DNA of 16,183 nt from an uncultured Flammeovirgaceae bacterium (GTDB lineage Bacteria; Bacteroidota; Bacteroidia; Cytophagales; Cyclobacteriaceae), in NCBI GenBank assembly GCA_946480685.1, contig CAMLLI010000010.1, positions 1 to 16,183 on the forward strand, written 5' to 3'. A program made the translations under genes and the position numbers. Within the stretch, counting starts at the first letter, position 1. Each line of letters opens with the position of its first letter. The notes under the pieces were generated by a model. It saw only the letters and a list, made by a program, of their open reading frames with translations. It was not told where the DNA came from and did not search any database. Shown here piece by piece: positions 6,036-12,844 of the stretch.

Positions 6036-8399
6036 TTATTGTCTTACCATGCGCACACCGTACACAGGCCCCGCCTGCTGTTGTGGTTTGGCCTGAAACG
6101 TTACAGTCACAGACTTTTTCCCTTTGGTGAGCGCTGGCGGTACGGCATATACTATATCGTAGAATTTACTGTCTTTATACTTGTTGAGATCTTCGCTGGT
6201 GATTTTGATTCCGTCTACGAGTATATCAAAGTTACGGCCGCGATTGTCCATGCCCCAGTACGTTGCCGTTAGGTTGTGTGTAGCGCTGGCATCTACTTTC
6301 ATAGTGAATACCAGGTTACCACCATCGTTCGCTACTCTGAATTTACGTGTATGCGATTCGCCTGTTTCAGTTTTCTCACCTGTGAAATTGTGGTCACGCT
6401 CCGGTTGCATTTCGCCTACGCGCAGGTAGTCCGTTGTGCGTTGTTCGAGGGCGTATTCCTGTTTCTTTTTCTCTTCATATAGTTTCTGCTGCTCCTTCCA
6501 GGTTTGAGGTGTAAATACATCCCAGTATACATTGTAGTGCTCATCGTCCAATTGATAGAAGGGCTGTAACGTTACATCTCCCGGGAAGCCAGTCTTCTGA
6601 GTCTTGAACGTAAGGGGATCCGATGCATCCTGCTTCAGCCATTGCTTTACATCGGCATCGCCCGTTACAAGCACCGGTATACCGTTCATCGGATCAGGTT
6701 CTTTTGTTCCAAGATTACCTGCGAGCAGCACGGGACCATAGAAGAAAGCTTTGCGTGAAGCATTATCTGGCATAGCCATGCTATATAGTGAAGAAGGAAG
6801 TGTCAGTTCGATAACGTCACCATTTTTCCACGGATTCGTCAATACCCAATAGCCTTCTTTATCGACTGCTACATTTTGTGTAGCCTTACCGTTGATTTTA
6901 ATAACCGGAGCCGCCTGCAACCAGTACGGCTTACGAATGCGCACCGGTATAGATTGTGGCTTTGTTGTGTTGATGGTGAGTTTTACCGTTGGATCAGCCG
7001 GCAGGTTTGCATTCAGTGTAACCTGTAATCCTTTATCCTGCCAGTTGAGCTGGGAAGGAATGAAGAGGTTTACATACAAACTTCCATCCTTTCCTTTGAA
7101 ATATATACTTTCGCCATACTTCACATGGTTCTCGATGCCCGACCCTACGCAACATGTAAACGTATGGAACTGATCACTGAATTCCTTGCGCGTACCCATG
7201 CGCAGCGGCACAAAGTAACACATCATACCATCGTTATGATTTTGGGATGCAAGTATATGATTGTATAGCGCACGTTCATAAAAATCCATATACGATGCGG
7301 ATGGCTGCAAGGCAAACAGGTGCCGCGTAAGCTTCAGCATGTTATAGGTATTGCAAGTCTCCATGGTATTATCGGTGAGCTTGTCGTTGAGTACATCGGG
7401 CTTGCTCAGATACTCATAGTTACTATTGCCACCCGGAGCAAAGGTGTGATGCTTGACTATCGTTGTCCAGAAAAAATCAGCGATGTCAAAATCTTTTTTC
7501 TCGCCGGTAAGCTGATAACGTCTTACCGTACCAATTGCTTTTGGAATTTGTGTATTGGAATGTTTACCCGGCAATACATCTACACCCATGGCGAGTGAAT
7601 CCAGTATACGCTTGTCATGGAATTTATAGGACAAATCAAGATACTTTTTATTTTGGGTGAAGGCATATGTATTCACCAGTACCTCATTCATACCACCGTA
7701 CTCGCAGAGTAACATTTTTTGAAGTTGCTCATCGTTCAGGTTCTTTAGTATCTCGCCTGTCCAATCGGCAATACCTTGCTCGACCTTTAACGCTTTATCA
7801 TTATTGCAATAGAGGTATGCATCCAGCAGACCTGCCATTACTTTATGTACGGTATACCAGGGCGACCAAGCTCCGTTCAGGTCAAATCCGCGTGAGCGTA
7901 TATTTCCCTGCGATACTTCGAGAAACACAGTGTCCTCTTTCGGTATAGCTCCTACATAACCAGTCTTGCGTGCTTTCTGACATTCCTCCAGTTCATCCAC
8001 TATATAATTTACCCGTTTGAGATACTCGGGATCTTTTGAGACACCATAATGCATGGCGCAGGCTGACAGGTAATGTCCTAATGTGTGCCCCGCCAGTCCG
8101 GAATCTTCCCATCCACCGTACTTCTTTCCTTTGGGCTGAAGTCCTGAATGCGATCTGAACTGAGCCAGCAACCGATCCGGTTCAATCACCAGTAAGTACT
8201 TCAGATCGGCATCCATCGCCTGCTTGAACGGGCTGTCCAATATTTGTACTTCGCTGAGATGAAAGGTATAGGCTTTAATATCCACGATCGGCTTAATTCT
8301 GACGCGCTCGTTATTCACTTCGGGCACATAGGACTGTGCCACAGAAACATGAGCCAGCACTACCAGTAACAGGTATATAGAGAGTCGCTTTATATTCAT
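6036..8399 (-). CDS. Secreted beta-L-arabinofuranosidase-like DUF1680 protein, GH146 type
   Basis: This 787-aa protein carries a signal peptide (about residues 1-21, ending VAQ) and then a DUF1680 (alpha/alpha)6 catalytic domain, about 45-430. Motifs such as GHTLGHYLSACAMHY, WYTVHKVMAGLLDAY, CEYGGMNEVL and GKHSNTQIPKAIG match the Bacteroides GH146 type, as I recall it, better than the GH127 type. The metal-thiolate active site known from GH127/GH146 is complete: Glu347 and Cys349 in METCNTYN, and Cys416-Cys417 in TCCVGSG, one of which is the nucleophile. A beta-sandwich follows, and residues about 660-787 form a further C-terminal beta-domain often seen in this type (DUF6805-like). The expected reaction is removal of beta-1,2 or beta-1,3-linked L-arabinofuranose. 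It is 41 bp downstream of the GH127 gene, clearly the same transcription unit. Choice of GH146 over another DUF1680 family is from memory. Confidence 0.85.
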   Translation of the reverse strand: MNIKRLSIYLLLVVLAHVSVAQSYVPEVNNERVRIKPIVDIKAYTFHLSEVQILDSPFKQAMDADLKYLLVIEPDRLLAQFRSHSGLQPKGKKYGGWEDSGLAGHTLGHYLSACAMHYGVSKDPEYLKRVNYIVDELEECQKARKTGYVGAIPKEDTVFLEVSQGNIRSRGFDLNGAWSPWYTVHKVMAGLLDAYLYCNNDKALKVEQGIADWTGEILKNLNDEQLQKMLLCEYGGMNEVLVNTYAFTQNKKYLDLSYKFHDKRILDSLAMGVDVLPGKHSNTQIPKAIGTVRRYQLTGEKKDFDIADFFWTTIVKHHTFAPGGNSNYEYLSKPDVLNDKLTDNTMETCNTYNMLKLTRHLFALQPSASYMDFYERALYNHILASQNHNDGMMCYFVPLRMGTRKEFSDQFHTFTCCVGSGIENHVKYGESIYFKGKDGSLYVNLFIPSQLNWQDKGLQVTLNANLPADPTVKLTINTTKPQSIPVRIRKPYWLQAAPVIKINGKATQNVAVDKEGYWVLTNPWKNGDVIELTLPSSLYSMAMPDNASRKAFFYGPVLLAGNLGTKEPDPMNGIPVLVTGDADVKQWLKQDASDPLTFKTQKTGFPGDVTLQPFYQLDDEHYNVYWDVFTPQTWKEQQKLYEEKKKQEYALEQRTTDYLRVGEMQPERDHNFTGEKTETGESHTRKFRVANDGGNLVFTMKVDASATHNLTATYWGMDNRGRNFDILVDGIKITSEDLNKYKDSKFYDIVYAVPPALTKGKKSVTVTFQAKPQQQAGPVYGVRMVRQ

Positions 8400-8440
8400 A
8401 TCGGGTTTAGGATATATAGTATATTGATGTTAGCAGCTGG

Positions 8441-10837
8441 TTATTCTACGATACATTCCATAAAAACTCCCGAATTATCTTTAGGTAACGTCACCTCCAG
8501 ACGCAAGGCCTGCGTGGTTACGGGTTCGAAAGACACCGTTGAGTATATATCTTTATTTACCTCGTAGGTTGTTTTATTCTTTACCGGTTTCCACGATTCA
8601 CCGTCTTTGTATAGCAATCGCCAGCCGGCCGGTATACGGCATCCGCCAAAAGGACCGTCATCAAACCAGTATACTTTGGAGGATGTAACGGAAGCTGGTT
8701 TTTCAAAATCATACTGTACCCATTGCACAGTATCTTTCATGGGCCACCAGTGATAAAATATTACCGATTGATCATTGGAGTTCTTCGGTTCCATCTGATC
8801 GTTCAACGCCATCAATGTTCGTGTACGATGCGATGCCGTAATCTTGCTGCCAGATGCAACGGTTGGGGCAGGCAACGGCTGTGCTGCATCGGGCTTCTCG
8901 GGAATCCAAACCATCATCTCTCCGGCACCACGGTGTGCCCAGGCGTAATACGGAATCAATTTAACTTCGGCATTTGCCATGGTAATGTCTTTTGCATTGA
9001 GACGCGATGCAGATTTACCGGCTCCCTCAATTTCATACAAACCTTTTAACAGGTTTGCATCAAAATTACCTTTAAGCGGTGATGCTGAAGCAAGCACAAG
9101 ATTGAGTACGCGATTGTCTTTGTTATCAGGCCACTCTGCGCAATATACCAGCGGGCCGCGTTGTATAGCGAGTTTACCGCGGTCGGCTTCTACTTTCGGA
9201 TTGGCGGCTATTCTGCGAATCGGCATCGGGAGTTGCACATGAATGCGATCTCCCTTCTTCCACTTCCGGTTCAGCACCAGGTATCCCTGCTGCAACGTAA
9301 GGGCTACCGGTTTATCGTTCAGAAATACTTTGGGTTGCTCCGTATAGGAATCACTAAAGGTATACAGATCACTCGGCATCGGCTTGTTTATAGCCCAGCC
9401 TGGTATCCGCACGCGCACGTCAAAGGCTGTTGTCTTTTCAGGCCGGACCGTAATCTGTATGTCACCATCCCACGGGTAGTTTGTTCTCTGTTCGAGTGTT
9501 ACGGTGTTATCGGGCAATTTGAATTGTGCACTGCCGGCAGCAAATAAATTTACATATAGCGACTTATCCTTTTGCGCATAAAAGTATCCGCCAACAGAAG
9601 GCACAAAGCGTGCTACATTTCCCGGACAACAGGCACAACTGAACCACGGACTTCTCGCATGTTGTCCACGTGACTCCAATGGATTGGGATAAAAGAATTT
9701 ATCACCAGTAAGTGCAACACCTGAAAGAAATGCATTGTATAGCGTGCGCTCGAGTACATCGTAATACCGGGCATCACCGTGCATGAGGAACAAGCGGTAG
9801 TTCCAGTATACATTCGCGATGGATGCACATGTTTCATTATAGGCGGACATGTTGGGAAGTTCATACGGTTTTCCGAATGCTTCACCATGCCCCGTGGCGC
9901 CTATCCCGCCCGTCAGGTATATCTTTTTGGAAACAACATCTTCCCATATATCATCAATGGCTTTTATATAAGAAGGATCGTGGGTAAGCGCTGCTATGTC
10001 TGCCATACCGGCATACATATAGGTAGCACGCACCGCATGTCCCACGGCTTCATGTTGATCAACCACGCGGAGATGTGCCTGATTATATTCATCCTTGCCT
10101 GGACCGCGTACATCGAGAAAGAACTTGCCGGTATCCAGGTATTTCTTATTGCCGGTTACCTGGTATAATTTTGCCATGGCAAGCTCGATGATCTGGTGAC
10201 CGGGGTATATATGCAGTTTATCCGGACCAAAATCTGCGCATACACGATCTGCCGCACGAATCGCTATATCCAGGAAATTCCGTTTACCCGTAGCATGATA
10301 GTGGGCCACGGCCGCTTCAATGAGATGGCCTATATTATATAGTTCATGACTGAGATCTTCTTCTTTTTCCCAACGCTTTGAACCGGCCCACTCGTGCGCA
10401 TGATCGCCCATGATGGTGCGGTTGGTATATATATAGCCGTCCGGTTCCTGCGCTTTGCCGATCAGGTCAATCAGTGAATCCACTTTTTTCTCCAGGGCCG
10501 GATCGCGAAATATCTGGAATGAATAGCAGGCACCTTCGATGATCTTGTAAACATCCGTATCATCAAAGGTAAATTCTGTGCAGAAGTTTCCGGTCTTTAA
10601 CCCGGCCGCGATCTCGAAATTTTTAATGCGCCCTGTCTCACGGCATTTCGCCAGCGTAAACGGAATCGTTACATCATGATTGGTTTTAATACGCGGAGCC
10701 CAAAAGTTATCGGAGAGTTTTACCGATGTAAAAAGTACAGGATGAATCGGATAATCTCCATGCTGGGCTTGCAAGACACGTGGGCTCGTCCACAGGCTCA
10801 GTAGAAAAAGCAAACTTAAAATGGCAGGTTTATTCAT
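8441..10837 (-). CDS. Secreted beta-L-arabinofuranosidase, GH127, with discoidin-like domain
   Basis: This 798-aa protein has a signal peptide (about residues 1-24, ending LQAQ) and a GH127 catalytic domain related to Bifidobacterium longum HypBA1, which cleaves beta-1,2-linked L-arabinofuranose from hydroxyproline-linked arabinosides. Shared motifs are FWAPRI near the N-terminus, AQEPDGYIYT, HELYNIGHLIEAA and DQHEAVGHAVR. The zinc-thiolate site is intact: Glu335 and Cys337 in NETCASI, and Cys403-Cys404 in CACCPGN, corresponding to HypBA1 Glu338, Cys340, Cys417 and Cys418. A beta-sandwich follows. Residues about 665-798 form an extra F5/8 type C (CBM32-like) domain (VQWVQYDFEKPASVTSS, then GCRIPAGWRLLYKDG), absent from the 658-aa HypBA1 and probably carbohydrate-binding. 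It is the first gene of its transcription unit. The ATG is set by the signal peptide. Confidence 0.92.
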   Translation of the reverse strand: MNKPAILSLLFLLSLWTSPRVLQAQHGDYPIHPVLFTSVKLSDNFWAPRIKTNHDVTIPFTLAKCRETGRIKNFEIAAGLKTGNFCTEFTFDDTDVYKIIEGACYSFQIFRDPALEKKVDSLIDLIGKAQEPDGYIYTNRTIMGDHAHEWAGSKRWEKEEDLSHELYNIGHLIEAAVAHYHATGKRNFLDIAIRAADRVCADFGPDKLHIYPGHQIIELAMAKLYQVTGNKKYLDTGKFFLDVRGPGKDEYNQAHLRVVDQHEAVGHAVRATYMYAGMADIAALTHDPSYIKAIDDIWEDVVSKKIYLTGGIGATGHGEAFGKPYELPNMSAYNETCASIANVYWNYRLFLMHGDARYYDVLERTLYNAFLSGVALTGDKFFYPNPLESRGQHARSPWFSCACCPGNVARFVPSVGGYFYAQKDKSLYVNLFAAGSAQFKLPDNTVTLEQRTNYPWDGDIQITVRPEKTTAFDVRVRIPGWAINKPMPSDLYTFSDSYTEQPKVFLNDKPVALTLQQGYLVLNRKWKKGDRIHVQLPMPIRRIAANPKVEADRGKLAIQRGPLVYCAEWPDNKDNRVLNLVLASASPLKGNFDANLLKGLYEIEGAGKSASRLNAKDITMANAEVKLIPYYAWAHRGAGEMMVWIPEKPDAAQPLPAPTVASGSKITASHRTRTLMALNDQMEPKNSNDQSVIFYHWWPMKDTVQWVQYDFEKPASVTSSKVYWFDDGPFGGCRIPAGWRLLYKDGESWKPVKNKTTYEVNKDIYSTVSFEPVTTQALRLEVTLPKDNSGVFMECIVE

Positions 10838-10889
10838 ATCGTTTAGCGTCTATGGTGTAGCTGGATGTATAATCAGCATTCACTATTCA

Positions 10890-10897
10890 CAAACCTA
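10890..10897 (-). promoter_or_regulatory. Possible -7 box of the GH127-GH146 operon
   Basis: On the minus strand this reads TAGGTTTG, an exact fit to TAnnTTTG, placing the transcript start some 45 bases before the ATG at 10837. A TTTG lies upstream at 10908-10911, but only 10 bases away, too close for a normal -33 element. The box overlaps the AAACC-N3-ACCAATA blocks described separately, so a regulator there would compete with or recruit polymerase. Confidence 0.35.
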
Positions 10898-10905
10898 CAC
10901 CAATA
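10891..10905. promoter_or_regulatory. Possible operator motif overlapping GH127 promoter
   Basis: The plus strand reads AAACC, TAC, ACCAATA. The same blocks with a two-base spacer occur at 2872-2885 upstream of the GH51 gene. Position over a candidate -7 box makes a regulatory role plausible; the shared bases are few, so chance is not excluded. Confidence 0.25.
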
Positions 10906-11133
10906 CCCAAACGTTTTTTTTGTTGATCTTATCTTTTGCTGGTAAAATATTATCATTCAAAATACAACAGTCGCGTGTCGCCCTATCACACCATTCGCAA
11001 CGTTATACGCGCAATTCCTGACTTTACAGTATATCGAAGAAAATTACCTTTCCTGTTATTTCCACTTCTTTCATCCGCGTATTTACTTTACTATTTGTAT
11101 TACCTAATTTGCTTCGCGCTTCCTCCTACCGGA

Positions 11134-11730
11134 ATGGATAAAGAAAATACATCTGTACTATACAAAACGGCACGTCTCGCTTCCATCCTGGGACATCCGT
11201 TGCTCACGTTACCTGTATTTACCACGCTGCTGGCATTTAATCTGTTTGATCCGTCCAAAGCTACCTGGGTATCGCTCCTGATCGTTGGCTTTATTGTACT
11301 TCCGGTAACGGTTAGAAATTATATCAAGACCAAACGAAAGGAGTATACAAACTTCGATATATCGGATCAACACCAGCGCCAATCGTTCTATCCGTTTGTC
11401 ATTGCGCTGACAGCGTTCGTAACCGCAGTACTATATTTCACACCGGGAACAGAATCGTTTTTCACAGGCACCTGTATACTTCTTGTTTTGCTGATCGCAT
11501 CGGCATTGATCAACCGCGTGGTCAAATGTTCACTGCATACTTCTGCATCCATTTATCTTGCAACGGTGCTATGGCAGTTCTCCGTAGCAGGGAGCATCGC
11601 TATGTTTGCTTTTACAATCATCATTGCGACTTCACGTCTTATTCTGAAGCGCCATACAATTGTTGAGATTATTACCGGAGCAGCTACCGGGTTTACAGCA
11701 GGGATAGCCAACAACTATTTTCAACGATAG
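11134..11730 (+). CDS. PAP2-like integral membrane phosphatase family protein
   Basis: This gives a 198-aa protein with about five or six membrane segments. It fits the short PAP2-like membrane proteins common in Bacteroidota: it opens with a HPLL motif after a short polar start, has SLHTSAS in the place of the PAP2 motif 2 (PSGH), and ends with SRLILKRHTIVEIITG, which fits motif 3 (SRxxxxxHxxxD) except for Glu in the place of the last Asp. The known family members dephosphorylate lipid phosphates such as undecaprenyl pyrophosphate, but with these changes activity is uncertain. The ATG at 11134 is preferred because homologues, as I recall them, begin at this point and an incomplete -7 box sits just before it. 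The alternative ATG at 10936 adds 66 residues rich in Tyr and Leu, which could be a further membrane segment. The gene has no functional link to its neighbours that I can see. Confidence 0.65.
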   Translation: MDKENTSVLYKTARLASILGHPLLTLPVFTTLLAFNLFDPSKATWVSLLIVGFIVLPVTVRNYIKTKRKEYTNFDISDQHQRQSFYPFVIALTAFVTAVLYFTPGTESFFTGTCILLVLLIASALINRVVKCSLHTSASIYLATVLWQFSVAGSIAMFAFTIIIATSRLILKRHTIVEIITGAATGFTAGIANNYFQR

Positions 11731-11761
11731 ATTTAGTGCACGGCAGCTAATTGAGACACGG

Positions 11762-12139
11762 TTAGTCTTCTTCTGTTTTTTGCATATATACTTTCAGTAC
11801 TTCGTATTGCAGGCGTCCAGCCATAGGGTTGTCTGATGCACCGTTGAGCATGACCAGCATGTACGCAAGACGAGAAAGCTTCCACTCTTTCCGTACAGTA
11901 TGCGCATTATTGTCGGAGACATAAATCGGTTTGAAATGATCGTTCACCGGCAAACCGTTATAGGTACATACCTGCATGGCACGTTCTACGGCAGCACATA
12001 TTTCATCACACGGATCAAACCCGATATCGACAAGCGACCTGGTATTGAACATGAGACTTTGCTGATGTATAGCATCTTCAACTGCATCCCACGGAGCATT
12101 GCCCAAAAACTGCCGCACTTCCAATGTATTCACTGACAT
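11762..12139 (-). CDS. Conserved-looking hypothetical protein, distant DinD/BRO-N resemblance
   Basis: This 125-aa soluble protein has no signal peptide or membrane segment. I do not recognise it with certainty. Its second half, PVNDHFKPI then VRKEWKLSRLAYMLVMLNG, resembles in order and spacing the DinD/BRO-N pattern VEDHF ... LSRYACYLIVQN that I recall from E. coli DinD, and the first half (LEVRQFLGNAPWDAVEDAI) would be the preceding DNA-binding-like helix region. DinD inhibits RecA; BRO-N proteins are often phage antirepressors. The protein is too short for a full DinD (about 270 aa). It contains Cys in a DPCDEIC segment. Convergent with the PAP2-like gene (31-bp gap) and divergent from the lipoprotein gene, it is a single-gene unit. 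Function should be treated as unknown. Confidence 0.65.
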   Translation of the reverse strand: MSVNTLEVRQFLGNAPWDAVEDAIHQQSLMFNTRSLVDIGFDPCDEICAAVERAMQVCTYNGLPVNDHFKPIYVSDNNAHTVRKEWKLSRLAYMLVMLNGASDNPMAGRLQYEVLKVYMQKTEED

Positions 12140-12211
12140 AGTATCGGGATTTAATGTGATCGTACAGAAATTTGTAAAAATATATGCCGGGCTGATGATT
12201 TTCCTTCATGC

Positions 12212-12236
12212 AAATCCCTTGCTGAAGGATGGATTT
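12212..12236. repeat. Imperfect hairpin in divergent spacer
   Basis: AAATCC-CTT (12212-12220) can pair with AAG (12225-12227) and GGATTT (12231-12236), leaving a GATbulge of three bases and a four-base loop. It lies between two divergent genes, so it is not an obvious terminator; a run of seven A follows at 12245-12251. It could be a leader structure of the 12139 gene or a binding site. Confidence 0.3.
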
Positions 12237-12295
12237 CGTTCCTCAAAAAAATCCCGGCCGGTCTTTATTTATAACTAAATATAATACACCCTGAG

Positions 12296-12303
12296 TATAT
12301 TTG
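12296..12303 (+). promoter_or_regulatory. -7 promoter box of the lipoprotein gene
   Basis: TATATTTG is an exact match to the Bacteroidota -7 consensus TAnnTTTG, and is followed by the usual purine/pyrimidine start region. Transcription would begin about 15 bases before the ATG at 12326, giving a short leader. A recognisable -33 TTTG is missing; TTTATTT near 12264-12270 is the closest thing at a sensible distance. Confidence 0.5.
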
Positions 12304-12325
12304 CATCCTGCTTTAATTAATCTCT

Positions 12326-12808
12326 ATGCATCTGAAACGATTTTATTTTAACCCGGTGATGCTGTCTGTTGTGACAGCCGCGATGTTGTTGTACGGCTGC
12401 AACCGTTCATCCCAGAATTTGAATTCCTCCGAAAGCATTAAACCCGAAACGATGAACTATATAGAAACTTTTCAGGCTGATGTTTGCGACAAAATTCTGC
12501 TGGAGTATTACAACAAAATGTCGGATGAGCGTGATAACATCGCTCCACATAAACAAGCTGTGATCACTGACACCGACACCATCAAAAAAATCATTGACCT
12601 GATCCACGCCTTCCCCGACAAAGGTGACATGATGGTTAAGATGGGCGATGTCCCTGTATTGAAAGTTACGCTGATCTACAAAGATAAAGCTGCATTTTTC
12701 AAATACTATGAAAACTCGGTTCAGACTCCCGCAACTTCTTTCTACTCTACTCCACCCAAAGAAGAAAAACTTCTGTATGAGTTGCTGATGGCCGCAGTGA
12801 ATTCATAA
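12326..12808 (+). CDS. Small lipoprotein of unknown function
   Basis: This encodes 160 aa. Lys4-Arg5, a hydrophobic stretch (MLSVVTAAMLLYG) and Cys25 form a type II signal peptide with lipobox LLYGC, so the mature protein should be lipid-anchored in the periplasm or at the outer membrane; the following residues NRSSQ do not give a clear surface-export signal. The mature part is a small mixed alpha/beta domain with a helix-rich start (VCDKILLEYYNKMSDERD), a segment DTDTIKKIIDLIHAFPDKGD and a strand pair KMGDVPVLKVTLIY. I do not recognise the family. It is transcribed alone from the promoter at 12296 and is convergent with the response-regulator gene. Confidence 0.8.
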   Translation: MHLKRFYFNPVMLSVVTAAMLLYGCNRSSQNLNSSESIKPETMNYIETFQADVCDKILLEYYNKMSDERDNIAPHKQAVITDTDTIKKIIDLIHAFPDKGDMMVKMGDVPVLKVTLIYKDKAAFFKYYENSVQTPATSFYSTPPKEEKLLYELLMAAVNS

Positions 12809-12813
12809 GTTCA

Positions 12814-12843
12814 CGGCTATATATATACTTCGTAACACAGCCG
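12814..12843. terminator. Possible shared terminator between convergent genes
   Basis: CGGCT (12814-12818) pairs with AGCCG (12839-12843) around a 20-base AT-rich loop containing TATATATA. It fills the 36-bp gap between the convergent lipoprotein and response-regulator genes, where a bidirectional terminator is expected. The stem is only 5 bp and neither side has a U-tract, so this is weak. Confidence 0.25.
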
Positions 12844-12844
12844 A

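Larger units (their letters stand above)
10838..11133. other. Divergent spacer between GH127 and PAP2-like genes
   Basis: With the plus-strand gene started at 11134, this stretch holds the candidate promoter of the GH127 operon near 10890 and, close to its right end, TAATTTG at 11105-11111, an incomplete -7 box that would serve the plus-strand gene. An in-frame ATG at 10936 would extend that gene over most of the spacer, but the added residues look like translated AT-rich DNA. Confidence 0.5.

Noticed and set aside
9779..10168. 129-aa plus-strand frame inside the GH127 gene
   Set aside because: Antisense to conserved catalytic motifs of GH127; no family features of its own.
10936..11133. Longer start (ATG at 10936) for the PAP2-like gene
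   Set aside because: The extra 66 residues are Tyr/Leu-rich translated AT-rich DNA; the shorter start at 11134 matches the typical beginning of the family and has an incomplete -7 box just before it. Kept only as an alternative.
12254..12261. Palindrome CCGGCCGG as a restriction or regulator site
   Set aside because: Eight-base palindromes of this kind are expected by chance and nothing else marks it; mentioned only with the spacer.
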